Assembly (NCBI RefSeq): GCF_014192155.1
Contig: NZ_JACHXO010000002.1
Span: forward strand, 248,001-312,000
Reading direction: 5' to 3'
From: Roseateles terrae
Lineage (GTDB): Bacteria > Pseudomonadota > Gammaproteobacteria > Burkholderiales > Burkholderiaceae_C
Length of the DNA: 64,000 nt
Shown here piece by piece: positions 1-7,629 of the stretch. A program made the position numbers and the translations under genes. The notes under the pieces are model-generated. The model searched no databases. It was not told where the DNA came from and saw only the letters and a list, made by a program, of their open reading frames with translations. Every line of letters begins with the position of its first letter. The first letter of the stretch is position 1.

Positions 1-1
1 G

Positions 2-34
2 CTGGTGACCAGCGTGCGGGGCGTGGGCGGCTGA
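2..34 (+). CDS. 3' end of upstream flagellar gene, probably fliP (partial)
   Basis: The window opens inside a reading frame that gives ten residues ending in LVTSVRGVGG and then a TGA. The frame stops 18 bases before fliQ, which is where fliP normally sits in a fliPQR series. Too little protein is visible to prove identity, so the fliP call rests on gene order. Confidence 0.45.
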   Translation: MVTSVRGVGG

Positions 35-52
35 GGCCCCAAGGAGTGGATG

Positions 53-322
53 ATGACGCCTGACATGGCCATCGACCTGATCGGTGAAAGCCTCAACCTC
101 ACGCTGGTGCTGACGCTGGTGCTCATCGTGCCGGGCCTGCTGACGGGCCTGGTGGTGGCGCTGTTCCAGGCGGCCACCCAGATCAACGAACAGACCCTGG
201 CCTTCCTCCCGCGCCTGCTGGTGACGCTGCTGGTGGTGGGCGTGACCGGCCGCTGGATGGTGGGCCTGCTGATGGACTTCTGCGTGTCGGTGTTCGAGCG
301 GGCCGCCCAGTGGGTGGCCTGA
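53..322 (+). CDS. fliQ: Flagellar biosynthesis protein FliQ
   Basis: FliQ is one of the small membrane subunits (FliP5-FliQ4-FliR1) forming the export gate of the flagellar type III apparatus. The product has 89 residues, the usual family length, with two long hydrophobic helices around residues 12-38 and 50-75. The motif QAATQINEQTL between them is the flagellar form and differs from the QALTQ form common in virulence-type SctS. An AAGGAG at 41-46 lies six bases before the ATG at 53; the ATG at 50 is too close, and starting at 53 gives the family-typical MTPD. The next gene follows after 21 bases. Confidence 0.92.
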   Translation: MTPDMAIDLIGESLNLTLVLTLVLIVPGLLTGLVVALFQAATQINEQTLAFLPRLLVTLLVVGVTGRWMVGLLMDFCVSVFERAAQWVA

Positions 323-343
323 CGCCTGCCGGAGCACATCGCC

Positions 344-1135
344 GTGGAGATCGACTTCGGACACCTCATCGCCTGGCTTTCTGCCGTGTGGTGGCCGTTC
401 TGCCGCACGATGGCGCTGCTGAGCGCCGTGCCCACGCTCGGGGATGCGGGCATTCCGGTGTCGGTGCGGGCGCTGCTGTCGCTGGTGCTGGCGGTCGTGC
501 TGCTGCCGGTCTCCCAAGCCACGGCCGTGGCGGTGTCGGCCTTTTCGCTGCAGGGCATCGTGGTGGCGGCCGAACAGGCCCTGCTCGGCCTGGCGCTAGG
601 GTTCACCTTCCATCTGGCCATGGCGGTCATCGGGGTGCTGGGCTTTTTGCTGTCGTCGCAGCTCGGCCTGGCGATGGCGGTGCTGAATGACCCGATCAAC
701 GGCAGCTCGTCGGACGTGGTGGGCGCCCTGCTCAACGTGCTGTGCGTGCTGGCCTTCTTCGCCATGGACGGCCATCTGCTGTTCACAGGCGTACTGGGCG
801 CCAGCTTCAGCGCCTGGCCGGTGGGCGCGGGGCTGTCGATGCTGACGCTGCAGAACCTCGTCTACAACCTGGCCTGGGTGTTTTCCGCCGCGCTGCTGCT
901 GGCGCTGCCGGTGGTGGCGGCGACGCTGGTGGTGCAGATTGGCATGGGTTTCCTCAACCGGGTGGCCCCGGCGCTCAACCTCTTCTCGCTGGGCTATTCG
1001 CTGGTCACGCTGTTCGGACTGTTCATGCTGACCCAGATGCTGGCCTCGGTACCGGCCCACTATCTGCGCATGACGCAGCACCTGCTGCAATTGATCGAGC
1101 AGGGCATGCGCGCGCCCGGAGTCGCCCATGGCTGA
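344..1135 (+). CDS. fliR: Flagellar biosynthesis protein FliR
   Basis: FliR completes the export gate with FliP and FliQ in the inner membrane at the base of the flagellar hook-basal body. The 263-residue product has about six hydrophobic segments. Its N-terminal WLSAVWWPFCRTMAL and later GFTFHLAMAV follow the FliR pattern (E. coli FliR has WLNLYFWPLLRVLAL in the same place) more closely than SctT. The start is a GTG preceded by GGAG at 331-334. The 3' end overlaps flhB by eight bases, so the two are probably translationally coupled. Confidence 0.9.
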   Translation: MEIDFGHLIAWLSAVWWPFCRTMALLSAVPTLGDAGIPVSVRALLSLVLAVVLLPVSQATAVAVSAFSLQGIVVAAEQALLGLALGFTFHLAMAVIGVLGFLLSSQLGLAMAVLNDPINGSSSDVVGALLNVLCVLAFFAMDGHLLFTGVLGASFSAWPVGAGLSMLTLQNLVYNLAWVFSAALLLALPVVAATLVVQIGMGFLNRVAPALNLFSLGYSLVTLFGLFMLTQMLASVPAHYLRMTQHLLQLIEQGMRAPGVAHG

Positions 1136-2333
1136 CCACGGCAGCGGTGACAAGACCGAAAAGCCTTCGGAGCAGAAGCTCCGCAAGGCGCGTGAGCAGG
1201 GCCAGGTGGCCCGCAGCAAGGACCTGGGCGCGGCAGTCGGCCTGCTCCTGGGGCTCAAGCTGCTGGTGTGGCTGGCACCGACCTATCTGGAGAACTTCGG
1301 CCGGCTGTTCCGGCTGACGCTGGCCCCGCTGGACAGCGAATCGGGTCTGGCTGCGCTGGACACCCGCTGGGGCGACACCGCCCATGAAGCGCTCTGGCTG
1401 ATGGGCTCGATGGTGCTGCCCCTGCTGGCGCTGCCCGTCGCCATCATCGTCGCGACGCAGCTCGGCGGGGGGCTTTCGTTCGCGACGCAGCTGTGGGCGC
1501 CGCAGTGGTCACGGATGAATCCGATGTCCAACATCGGCCGGCTGTTCAGCACCAAGCACTACAGCGACCTGGGCGCCACCCTGCTGAAGACGGCGGGGGT
1601 GCTGGGTGTGCTGATCTGGATGGTCACCCGCATGGCCCCGGACTATGTGCGCCTGCAGGCCCTGCCCCTCCCACAGGCGCTGCTGCAAGCCGCGAACCTC
1701 ACCATGGACGCGCTGCTCACGCTGGCGGTGGTGCTGGGTTTGTACGCGCTGGTGGATGTGCCCTTGCAGCGCTTCTTCTTCCTGCGCGGGCAGCGCATGA
1801 CCAAGCAGGAAGTGAAGGACGAATACAAGCAGAACGAAGGCCGGCCCGAGGTGCGCCAACGCATCCGGCAGCTGCAGCAGCAACTGGCCCGGCGCAGCAT
1901 CCGCAAGGCCGTGCCGGAGGCGGATGTGGTGATCATCAACCCGCAGCACTATGCCGTGGCCCTGCGCTACGACAGCAGCCGGGCCGAAGCGCCCTATGTG
2001 GTGGCCAAGGGCGTGGACGAGATGGCGCTCTACATCCGTCAGCTCGCGCGGGACTTCCAGGTGCAGCAGCTGGAGCTGCCGCCGCTGGCCCGGGCGCTCT
2101 ACAACACCTCGCAGGTGCAGCAGCAGATTCCGGCAGCGCTTTACCAGGCCGTGGCCCAGGTGCTGAGCTATGTGATGCAGCTCAAGGCTTTTCGCGCTGG
2201 CCAGCGCAAGACCGAACCCCGGCTGGCCCCCGACCTGCCGGTGCCCACCCACCTGTCCGACCCGCCAGAGCCGGCGCCCGCCTCGGCGCCGCACACCGAT
2301 CCTGATCCGCGCCCATACGAGGACCGCCGATGA
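1128..2333 (+). CDS. flhB: Flagellar export switch protein FlhB
   Basis: FlhB is an inner-membrane protein whose cytoplasmic domain cleaves itself at N-P in an NPTH motif and switches export from rod/hook to filament substrates. Residues 1-30 carry the KTEKPSEQKLRKAREQGQ signature, followed by four membrane segments to about residue 215 and then the cytoplasmic domain. The cleavage motif is NPQH at residues 271-274, so Thr is replaced by Gln while the scissile N-P and the His remain. PPLARALY and QQIPAALYQAVAQVL are FlhB-type rather than SctU-type. At 401 residues it exceeds E. coli FlhB (about 380) because of a proline-rich tail of some 45 residues. It overlaps flhA by ATGA. Confidence 0.92.
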   Translation: MADHGSGDKTEKPSEQKLRKAREQGQVARSKDLGAAVGLLLGLKLLVWLAPTYLENFGRLFRLTLAPLDSESGLAALDTRWGDTAHEALWLMGSMVLPLLALPVAIIVATQLGGGLSFATQLWAPQWSRMNPMSNIGRLFSTKHYSDLGATLLKTAGVLGVLIWMVTRMAPDYVRLQALPLPQALLQAANLTMDALLTLAVVLGLYALVDVPLQRFFFLRGQRMTKQEVKDEYKQNEGRPEVRQRIRQLQQQLARRSIRKAVPEADVVIINPQHYAVALRYDSSRAEAPYVVAKGVDEMALYIRQLARDFQVQQLELPPLARALYNTSQVQQQIPAALYQAVAQVLSYVMQLKAFRAGQRKTEPRLAPDLPVPTHLSDPPEPAPASAPHTDPDPRPYEDRR

Positions 2334-4426
2334 CCCCCTCCCCCACCTTCAGCCAACGCCTGCGCGACCTCCGGGTCGCCGCGCCGCTGTTCCTGCTGGC
2401 CATCCTGGCGATGGTCATGCTGCCGCTGCCGCCGGTGCTGCTGGACGTCCTGTTCACCTTCAACATCGTGCTGGCGCTGGTGGTGATCCTGGTCAGCGTC
2501 AACAGCAAGCGGCCGCTGGACTTCTCCATCTTCCCCAGCGTGATCCTGGCCACCACGCTGATGCGGCTGTCGCTGAACGTGGCGTCCACCCGGGTGGTGC
2601 TGCTGCACGGCCATGAAGGCACCCACGCCGCCGGCAAGGTGATCGAGTCCTTCGGCAATGTGGTGATCGGCGGGAACTTCATTGTCGGTCTGGTGGTGTT
2701 CGTCATCCTGATGGTGGTGAACTTCATCGTGGTGACCAAGGGGGCAGAGCGCATCTCCGAGGTCTCCGCCCGCTTCACCCTGGACGCCCTGCCCGGCAAG
2801 CAGATGGCGATCGACGCGGACCTGAATGCCGGTCTGATCAACCAGGAGCAGGCGCAGAAGCGGCGCAAGGAGGTGGGCACCGAAGCGGACTTCTACGGCG
2901 CCATGGACGGCGCCAGCAAGTTCGTGCGGGGCGATGCGATTGCCTCCATCCTCATCCTGCTGATCAACATGGTGGGCGGGGTGGCCATCGGCGCCTTCAT
3001 GCATGGCCTGAGCCTGAGCGAAGCCGTTCGCCAGTACGGCCTCCTGACCATCGGCGACGGTCTGGTGGCGCAGATCCCGGCGCTGCTGCTGTCGGCGGCA
3101 GCGGCCATCATCGTCACCCGGGTCAGCGATTCGGGCCAGTTGGAGACGCAGGTCAGCGAACAGATGCTGGCCTCGCCGCAGGTGCTCTACAGCGCCGCCG
3201 GCGTGATGATGGTGCTGGCGCTGATCCCGGGCATGCCCTGGATGGCCTTCAGCGCCTTCGCAGTGGCGCTGGGCTATGCCGCCTGGCGAATGTCCCGCGC
3301 GCCGCGGGAGAAGGTGCAGCCCCCGACGCCGGTGGCCGCCTCGCTGGTCGCGGGGGCGCCGCCGGAGATCGACTGGCAGGCGCTGCCGGTGGTGGAAGCC
3401 GTGTCGGTGAGCCTGGGCTACAAGCTGGTGGGTCTGATCGATCCGGCGCAGGGCGCCCCGCTGCAGACCCGGGTGCGCGGCATGCGCCAGTCGCTGAGCG
3501 AGACGCTCGGCGTGTTGCTGCCGACGCTGCAGGTGCGCGACGACCTTTCCCTCAAACCGAGCCAATATGCCATCTCGCTCAGCGGCGCCGTGGTGGCGCA
3601 GGCGGAGCTGTATGCGGACCGGTTGATGGCGATTGCCTCCGGCCAGATCTACGGCGATGTGGACGGCATCCCCGGCTTCGATCCGGCCTATGGCATGCCG
3701 GTCACCTGGATCACGCCGGACGACAAGGCCCATGCGCTGGGCCTGGGCTATCAGGTGGTGGATGTGCCCAGCGTGGTGGCCACCCACGTCTCGAAGGTGA
3801 TTCGCGAGCAGCTGCCCGAGCTGCTTCGCTTTGACGACATGGCGGCGCTGATGGAACGGCTCAATGCCATTGCGCCCAAGCTCGGTGCGGCGCTGGACAA
3901 GGCCTACACCCACGCGCAGCTGCTGAAGGTGATGCGGCTGCTGCTGACCGAAGGCGTGTCCGTGAAGGACATCCAGACGATTGCGTCCACGCTGGTGGAG
4001 AACGCCGAGGCGACCAAGGATCCGATCCTGCTGGCGGCCGAGGTGCGCTGTGCCCTCAAGCGGCAGATCGTGTCGCAGTTGCAGGGGCCACAGCAGGCGT
4101 TGTCTGCGCTGAAGGTGTTCAACCTGGGCAGCGAACTGGAGAACCATCTGCTGAATGCGCTCAACCAGGCGCGGGCCGGTGGCGCGAAGGTGCAGCTGGA
4201 CAGCTTCCCGGTGGATCCGCAGTTGCTGTCGCAGTTGCAGCAGCACATGCCGGGCGCACGCGACCAGATGAAGGCCCAGGGCAATGCGCCCGCGCTGCTG
4301 GTAATGCCGCAGGTGCGGCCGCTGCTGGCGCGGTATGCGCGGCTGTTTGCGCCGGGGCTGGCCGTGCTCTCCTACAACGAGGTGCCGGACCAGAAAGAGA
4401 TTGCGGTGGTGGGCACGCTGGGTTGA
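2330..4426 (+). CDS. flhA: Flagellar biosynthesis protein FlhA
   Basis: FlhA forms the nonameric ring of the flagellar export machine, with a proton-channel membrane domain and a cytoplasmic substrate-docking domain. The product has 698 residues, the normal length. About eight membrane helices span residues 15-320. The highly conserved cytoplasmic loop is present, including RFTLDALPGKQMAIDADLNA and EADFYGAMDGASKFVRGDAI, and GKVIESFG is flagellar-type. The C-terminal half (about 345-698) is the docking domain. The start is an ATGA overlap with flhB. No flhF or fleN follows: the next gene is unrelated and on the other strand, so this is the 3' edge of the flagellar cluster. I see no clear terminator in the 97-base gap. 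Confidence 0.95.
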   Translation: MTPSPTFSQRLRDLRVAAPLFLLAILAMVMLPLPPVLLDVLFTFNIVLALVVILVSVNSKRPLDFSIFPSVILATTLMRLSLNVASTRVVLLHGHEGTHAAGKVIESFGNVVIGGNFIVGLVVFVILMVVNFIVVTKGAERISEVSARFTLDALPGKQMAIDADLNAGLINQEQAQKRRKEVGTEADFYGAMDGASKFVRGDAIASILILLINMVGGVAIGAFMHGLSLSEAVRQYGLLTIGDGLVAQIPALLLSAAAAIIVTRVSDSGQLETQVSEQMLASPQVLYSAAGVMMVLALIPGMPWMAFSAFAVALGYAAWRMSRAPREKVQPPTPVAASLVAGAPPEIDWQALPVVEAVSVSLGYKLVGLIDPAQGAPLQTRVRGMRQSLSETLGVLLPTLQVRDDLSLKPSQYAISLSGAVVAQAELYADRLMAIASGQIYGDVDGIPGFDPAYGMPVTWITPDDKAHALGLGYQVVDVPSVVATHVSKVIREQLPELLRFDDMAALMERLNAIAPKLGAALDKAYTHAQLLKVMRLLLTEGVSVKDIQTIASTLVENAEATKDPILLAAEVRCALKRQIVSQLQGPQQALSALKVFNLGSELENHLLNALNQARAGGAKVQLDSFPVDPQLLSQLQQHMPGARDQMKAQGNAPALLVMPQVRPLLARYARLFAPGLAVLSYNEVPDQKEIAVVGTLG

Positions 4427-4523
4427 GCCTGGGCCGCACCACCGAAGCATCAGGACAGATGTTCGACCCTGGAGGCTCGATCACGGGTGCTCCGTGTCAA
4501 AGCCCCCAATCATCGGCATCCGG

Positions 4524-7283
4524 TCACGGGCGCACGCCGCTGGTGGCCTCGCTCTTCAGCCCGGGTATCCGCGCGGGGTCCCCCAGCCCCTGGGCTCGGT
4601 CGCCCTGCGCCTGCGCGCGATCGAACTCCTGCGCCACGAGCTGATCGAACATCGAGTGTTCATCGCCCCAGCACAGATCCTGCCCTTGCGCGCCGTTCCA
4701 TGAGAACCCGCCGAAGAGCATCATGCCGCCACCCGCCGTGCGCGGATCCAGCACCCGGACGGCGTAATCGGCCAGACCGGCCCAGTGGGCGCGCTGCACC
4801 GCATCCGGCGCCTTGGCGGCTGCGGCCTGCATCTGCTGGCGCAGCACCTTCATCTCGTCCCGCATCAACAGCTTGCTGTCGTCCACGGCCGCGCCCGGCG
4901 CATTGACCCGCTCCGCCAACAGTTCCAGGTAACCGCGTTGCAGATTGCGGCGGATGGGTGTCACCCGGGCGTTGCTGGCCAGCTCGGTGAAGATGCCCTG
5001 CCGCAGGTCGTGCAGCATCGTGTCTACGCCGTAGGCCTTGTCGCCCAGCAGGGCCGTCTGATCCTGCATCCGGCGCGTGCGGCTCGGATCGAGCAGGTAG
5101 CGCAGCAGCGAGCGCTGGTAGACCTGCAGCATCATGTTGGGCTCCCAGGTGCGCAGACGCTCGGTCACCGTCGGCTCGAGCAACCATTGCGGGGTCGCCA
5201 GCAATTGCTCGTTGAGCAGCTTCACCGCCCGGGACTGCTGCGCGCGCGGCACGGCTTCCGCCACTGCGCCCGGCTGGTCGTTGTGCTTGTTCTGCAAGCG
5301 GTAGCCGCCCACCAGGCCGATCACATGGCTGATCTCGCGGCCCCACTGGCCGGCGAGCGTCCGGTAGAGCTGCTCCAGCGTGCGGTCTTCCTGGCCGTCG
5401 CGGCCAGTCATCGCCGGCAGCTGACGCACGATGCGCTTGAGGTTCTGGATGCCCCAGGTGGTGGCGGTGATCGGGTCCGCATCCCCGATGGCTTCGACGT
5501 TCTCGCCCGCATCACCGCCGTCGGCCTTGGGCGCCGAGAAGCGCAGCCAGGGTTTGCTGTCCTGCTCACGCGCCCAGGCGTTCAGCGTCGGGACTTCCTC
5601 GTCCGGCGTCTTGGCCGAAGGAATCGGCGTGTAGCCCCAGCGGGTGGCGAAGACGTCATAGGGGCCGATACCCGGGATCAGCAGCGCGGGATCGACCTTG
5701 TCCTCCGGCTGCACCAGGTAGTTGAAGCGCGCATAGTCCATCAGCGAGGGCACATGGCCCATGGTGCGCAGCCACTGCGGATCCCGCAGCTTTTCCACCG
5801 CGTAGAGGGAGCTCGACTTCATGTTGTGCGGGAAGCCCAATGCATGGCCCACCTCGTGGCTCACGACAAAGGTCACCAGCTCGCCCATCAGGTCGTCGGG
5901 CAGCGGCAGCTGACGGGCGCGCGGGTCGGCAGCGCCGGCCTGGGTGACGTACCAGTCCCGCTGCAGTTGCAGGATGTTGTGGAACATCACGACATTGGCA
6001 TTGAGGATCTCACCACTGCGCGGGTCGCTCAGATGCGGGCCGTAGGCGTTCGGCACGGGGGACGGCACCCAGCGGATGATGCTGTAGCGCACGTCTTCGG
6101 CGTCGAACTCCGGATCTTCTTCCTTGGTGGGGAAGCTGCGCGCCTGGACGGCATTCTTGAATCCGGCGGCTTCAAACGCCTTGTTCCAGGCTTCCACGCC
6201 CTTCTTCACATAGGGCACCAGCGCTTCCGGCGTGGCGCTGTCGATGTACCAGACGATGGGCTTGACCGGCTCGCTCAGAGGTGCGTCGGGGTCCTTCTTT
6301 TCCAGGCGCCAACGGGTGATCATGCGGTCCCGCTTGAGGTCCTGGCCACTGGCGCCGAAGTCGACGCGGGAGACGCTGAAGAAGCCCACCCGGTCATCCA
6401 TGAAGCGCGGTTGCATCGGCTTTTCCGGCAACTTCACGATGTTGTAGGCGATGTTCACGCTGCCCGCGCGCGAGGGCGAAGCGGGCGGCATCACCGGCAT
6501 GCCGGGAATGATGACCGGCATGGCGCCGATCTGATAGGTCTGCACTGCATCGACGCGCACGCTGCCCGGGAAGGCCTTGGTCTGATCGATGTAGCTGCGG
6601 CTGGGGTCGGGGCCGCTGCCGCGCAGCATGGTGCGGGCGCTGAAGTCGCCGACCTCGCTCAGGAACAGGCGGCTGACCTCGATGACCGGGGCGCCGTCCT
6701 TGCCGAGCGCTTCCACCGGGAAGCTGGCGAGGATGGGATCGCGCTGGGAGCGCTGCACCGCGTCGGCATTGGGCTTGGAGGGGTCGGTGATGTAGGCCTG
6801 GGAGATCTGCTGCAGGTAGATGCGGTTGTTCTTCAGGACGAAGCGGATCACATCCTCGTTCAGGGCGCGGCCGACGTGTTCCACGCCGGCGGGCACCTGG
6901 GTGGCATTGGCGACCATCAGGAGCGGCTGGTCGAGCAGCGCCTTGGGGATCTCGAAATACAGCCGGGTCTTGACGCTGTGGACCTTGAACAGGCCCTCCT
7001 GCGTCTTGGCGTCGCCGGTGATGACCTTGTCATAGGGCTTGGGTTCGGACGGGTCCGGCATGGTGGGGCCGCTGGCGGCGGCACCGGGCGCACCTGGCGT
7101 GGTGACCAGCGGCACCCGGGACAGCGGGACCACGCCGCGGGGGGCTGAAGCGGCCGAGGCCGCGCTGGCGGCCGACGCTGCGGCCGAGGGGCTGCCGGCG
7201 CCTTTGGGGCCGCCGGGGCCGGTGCTGGCACAGGCGCTCAGCAGCGCCACCGACACCATGGTGAGTCCGAACTGTCGTTTCAT
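4524..7283 (-). CDS. Zinc-dependent metalloprotease lipoprotein (DUF5117/DUF5118-type)
   Basis: The 919-residue product starts with a lipoprotein signal (lipobox LSAC, Cys18), followed by an Ala/Ser/Gly/Pro-rich linker to about residue 70, so it should be anchored in the cell envelope. A metzincin-like zinc site HEVGHALGFPH lies at residues 476-486 (His476, Glu477, His480, His486) and is followed by NMKSSSLY. The long N-terminal region and large size match the DUF5117/DUF5118 zinc protease family found in many Proteobacteria and Bacteroidetes, whose substrates are mostly unknown. I chose the ATG at 7283 because a GAGGG lies just upstream and the signal peptide starts there; the frame stays open further upstream but without a signal. 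It is transcribed alone, converging on flhA. Confidence 0.85.
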   Translation of the reverse strand: MKRQFGLTMVSVALLSACASTGPGGPKGAGSPSAAASAASAASAASAPRGVVPLSRVPLVTTPGAPGAAASGPTMPDPSEPKPYDKVITGDAKTQEGLFKVHSVKTRLYFEIPKALLDQPLLMVANATQVPAGVEHVGRALNEDVIRFVLKNNRIYLQQISQAYITDPSKPNADAVQRSQRDPILASFPVEALGKDGAPVIEVSRLFLSEVGDFSARTMLRGSGPDPSRSYIDQTKAFPGSVRVDAVQTYQIGAMPVIIPGMPVMPPASPSRAGSVNIAYNIVKLPEKPMQPRFMDDRVGFFSVSRVDFGASGQDLKRDRMITRWRLEKKDPDAPLSEPVKPIVWYIDSATPEALVPYVKKGVEAWNKAFEAAGFKNAVQARSFPTKEEDPEFDAEDVRYSIIRWVPSPVPNAYGPHLSDPRSGEILNANVVMFHNILQLQRDWYVTQAGAADPRARQLPLPDDLMGELVTFVVSHEVGHALGFPHNMKSSSLYAVEKLRDPQWLRTMGHVPSLMDYARFNYLVQPEDKVDPALLIPGIGPYDVFATRWGYTPIPSAKTPDEEVPTLNAWAREQDSKPWLRFSAPKADGGDAGENVEAIGDADPITATTWGIQNLKRIVRQLPAMTGRDGQEDRTLEQLYRTLAGQWGREISHVIGLVGGYRLQNKHNDQPGAVAEAVPRAQQSRAVKLLNEQLLATPQWLLEPTVTERLRTWEPNMMLQVYQRSLLRYLLDPSRTRRMQDQTALLGDKAYGVDTMLHDLRQGIFTELASNARVTPIRRNLQRGYLELLAERVNAPGAAVDDSKLLMRDEMKVLRQQMQAAAAKAPDAVQRAHWAGLADYAVRVLDPRTAGGGMMLFGGFSWNGAQGQDLCWGDEHSMFDQLVAQEFDRAQAQGDRAQGLGDPARIPGLKSEATSGVRP

Positions 7284-7629
7284 CGATCCCTCAGGGAAAC
7301 CTGCTGTTGGGGGGATGCTAGCGCGTTGGGAGGGGCCGATACGCCGGGGAGGGTGAAATCGTGAGCTCCCCGTTCTCAGGTCGCGGACGCAAAGTGCAGG
7401 CCGGGAACGCTGCGTGGGAATCGCCTTGCCAACCACGCCACCGAGCGCCTCCATCCCATGAAGCGGGCGATATCGGCCAATGACGCCATGCGGGCCGCTG
7501 TTCGCCAACGTTCACCAGCCGAGCTCAGCGTTTTGGAGCTGCAATCTCAGCGTTCAGCGGATGGCATGGCCGCCAGAGCGTTTTTATCGTGTGGGCTCAT
7601 ACCGCTTCGCGGCCGTCACGGGCCTGCAC
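7284..7629. other. Divergent intergenic region
   Basis: About 350 bases separate the start of the minus-strand metalloprotease from the preferred start of the plus-strand orphan gene. The stretch is less G+C-rich than its surroundings and must hold the promoters of both genes. The frame of the plus-strand gene is open back to 7480, so part of this stretch may be coding. I see no convincing -35/-10 pair, hairpin or RNA gene. Confidence 0.4.

Noticed and set aside
2-4426. Virulence-type (Sct/Hrp) type III secretion genes
   Set aside because: The proteins look like type III export components, but motifs such as QAATQINEQTL, PPLARALY and GKVIESFG, FlhB/FlhA lengths and FliR-type sequence fit the flagellar branch.
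4785-7148. A 787-codon open frame on the plus strand, antisense to the metalloprotease
   Set aside because: Same composition artefact; the minus-strand frame has a signal peptide, zinc site and family match.
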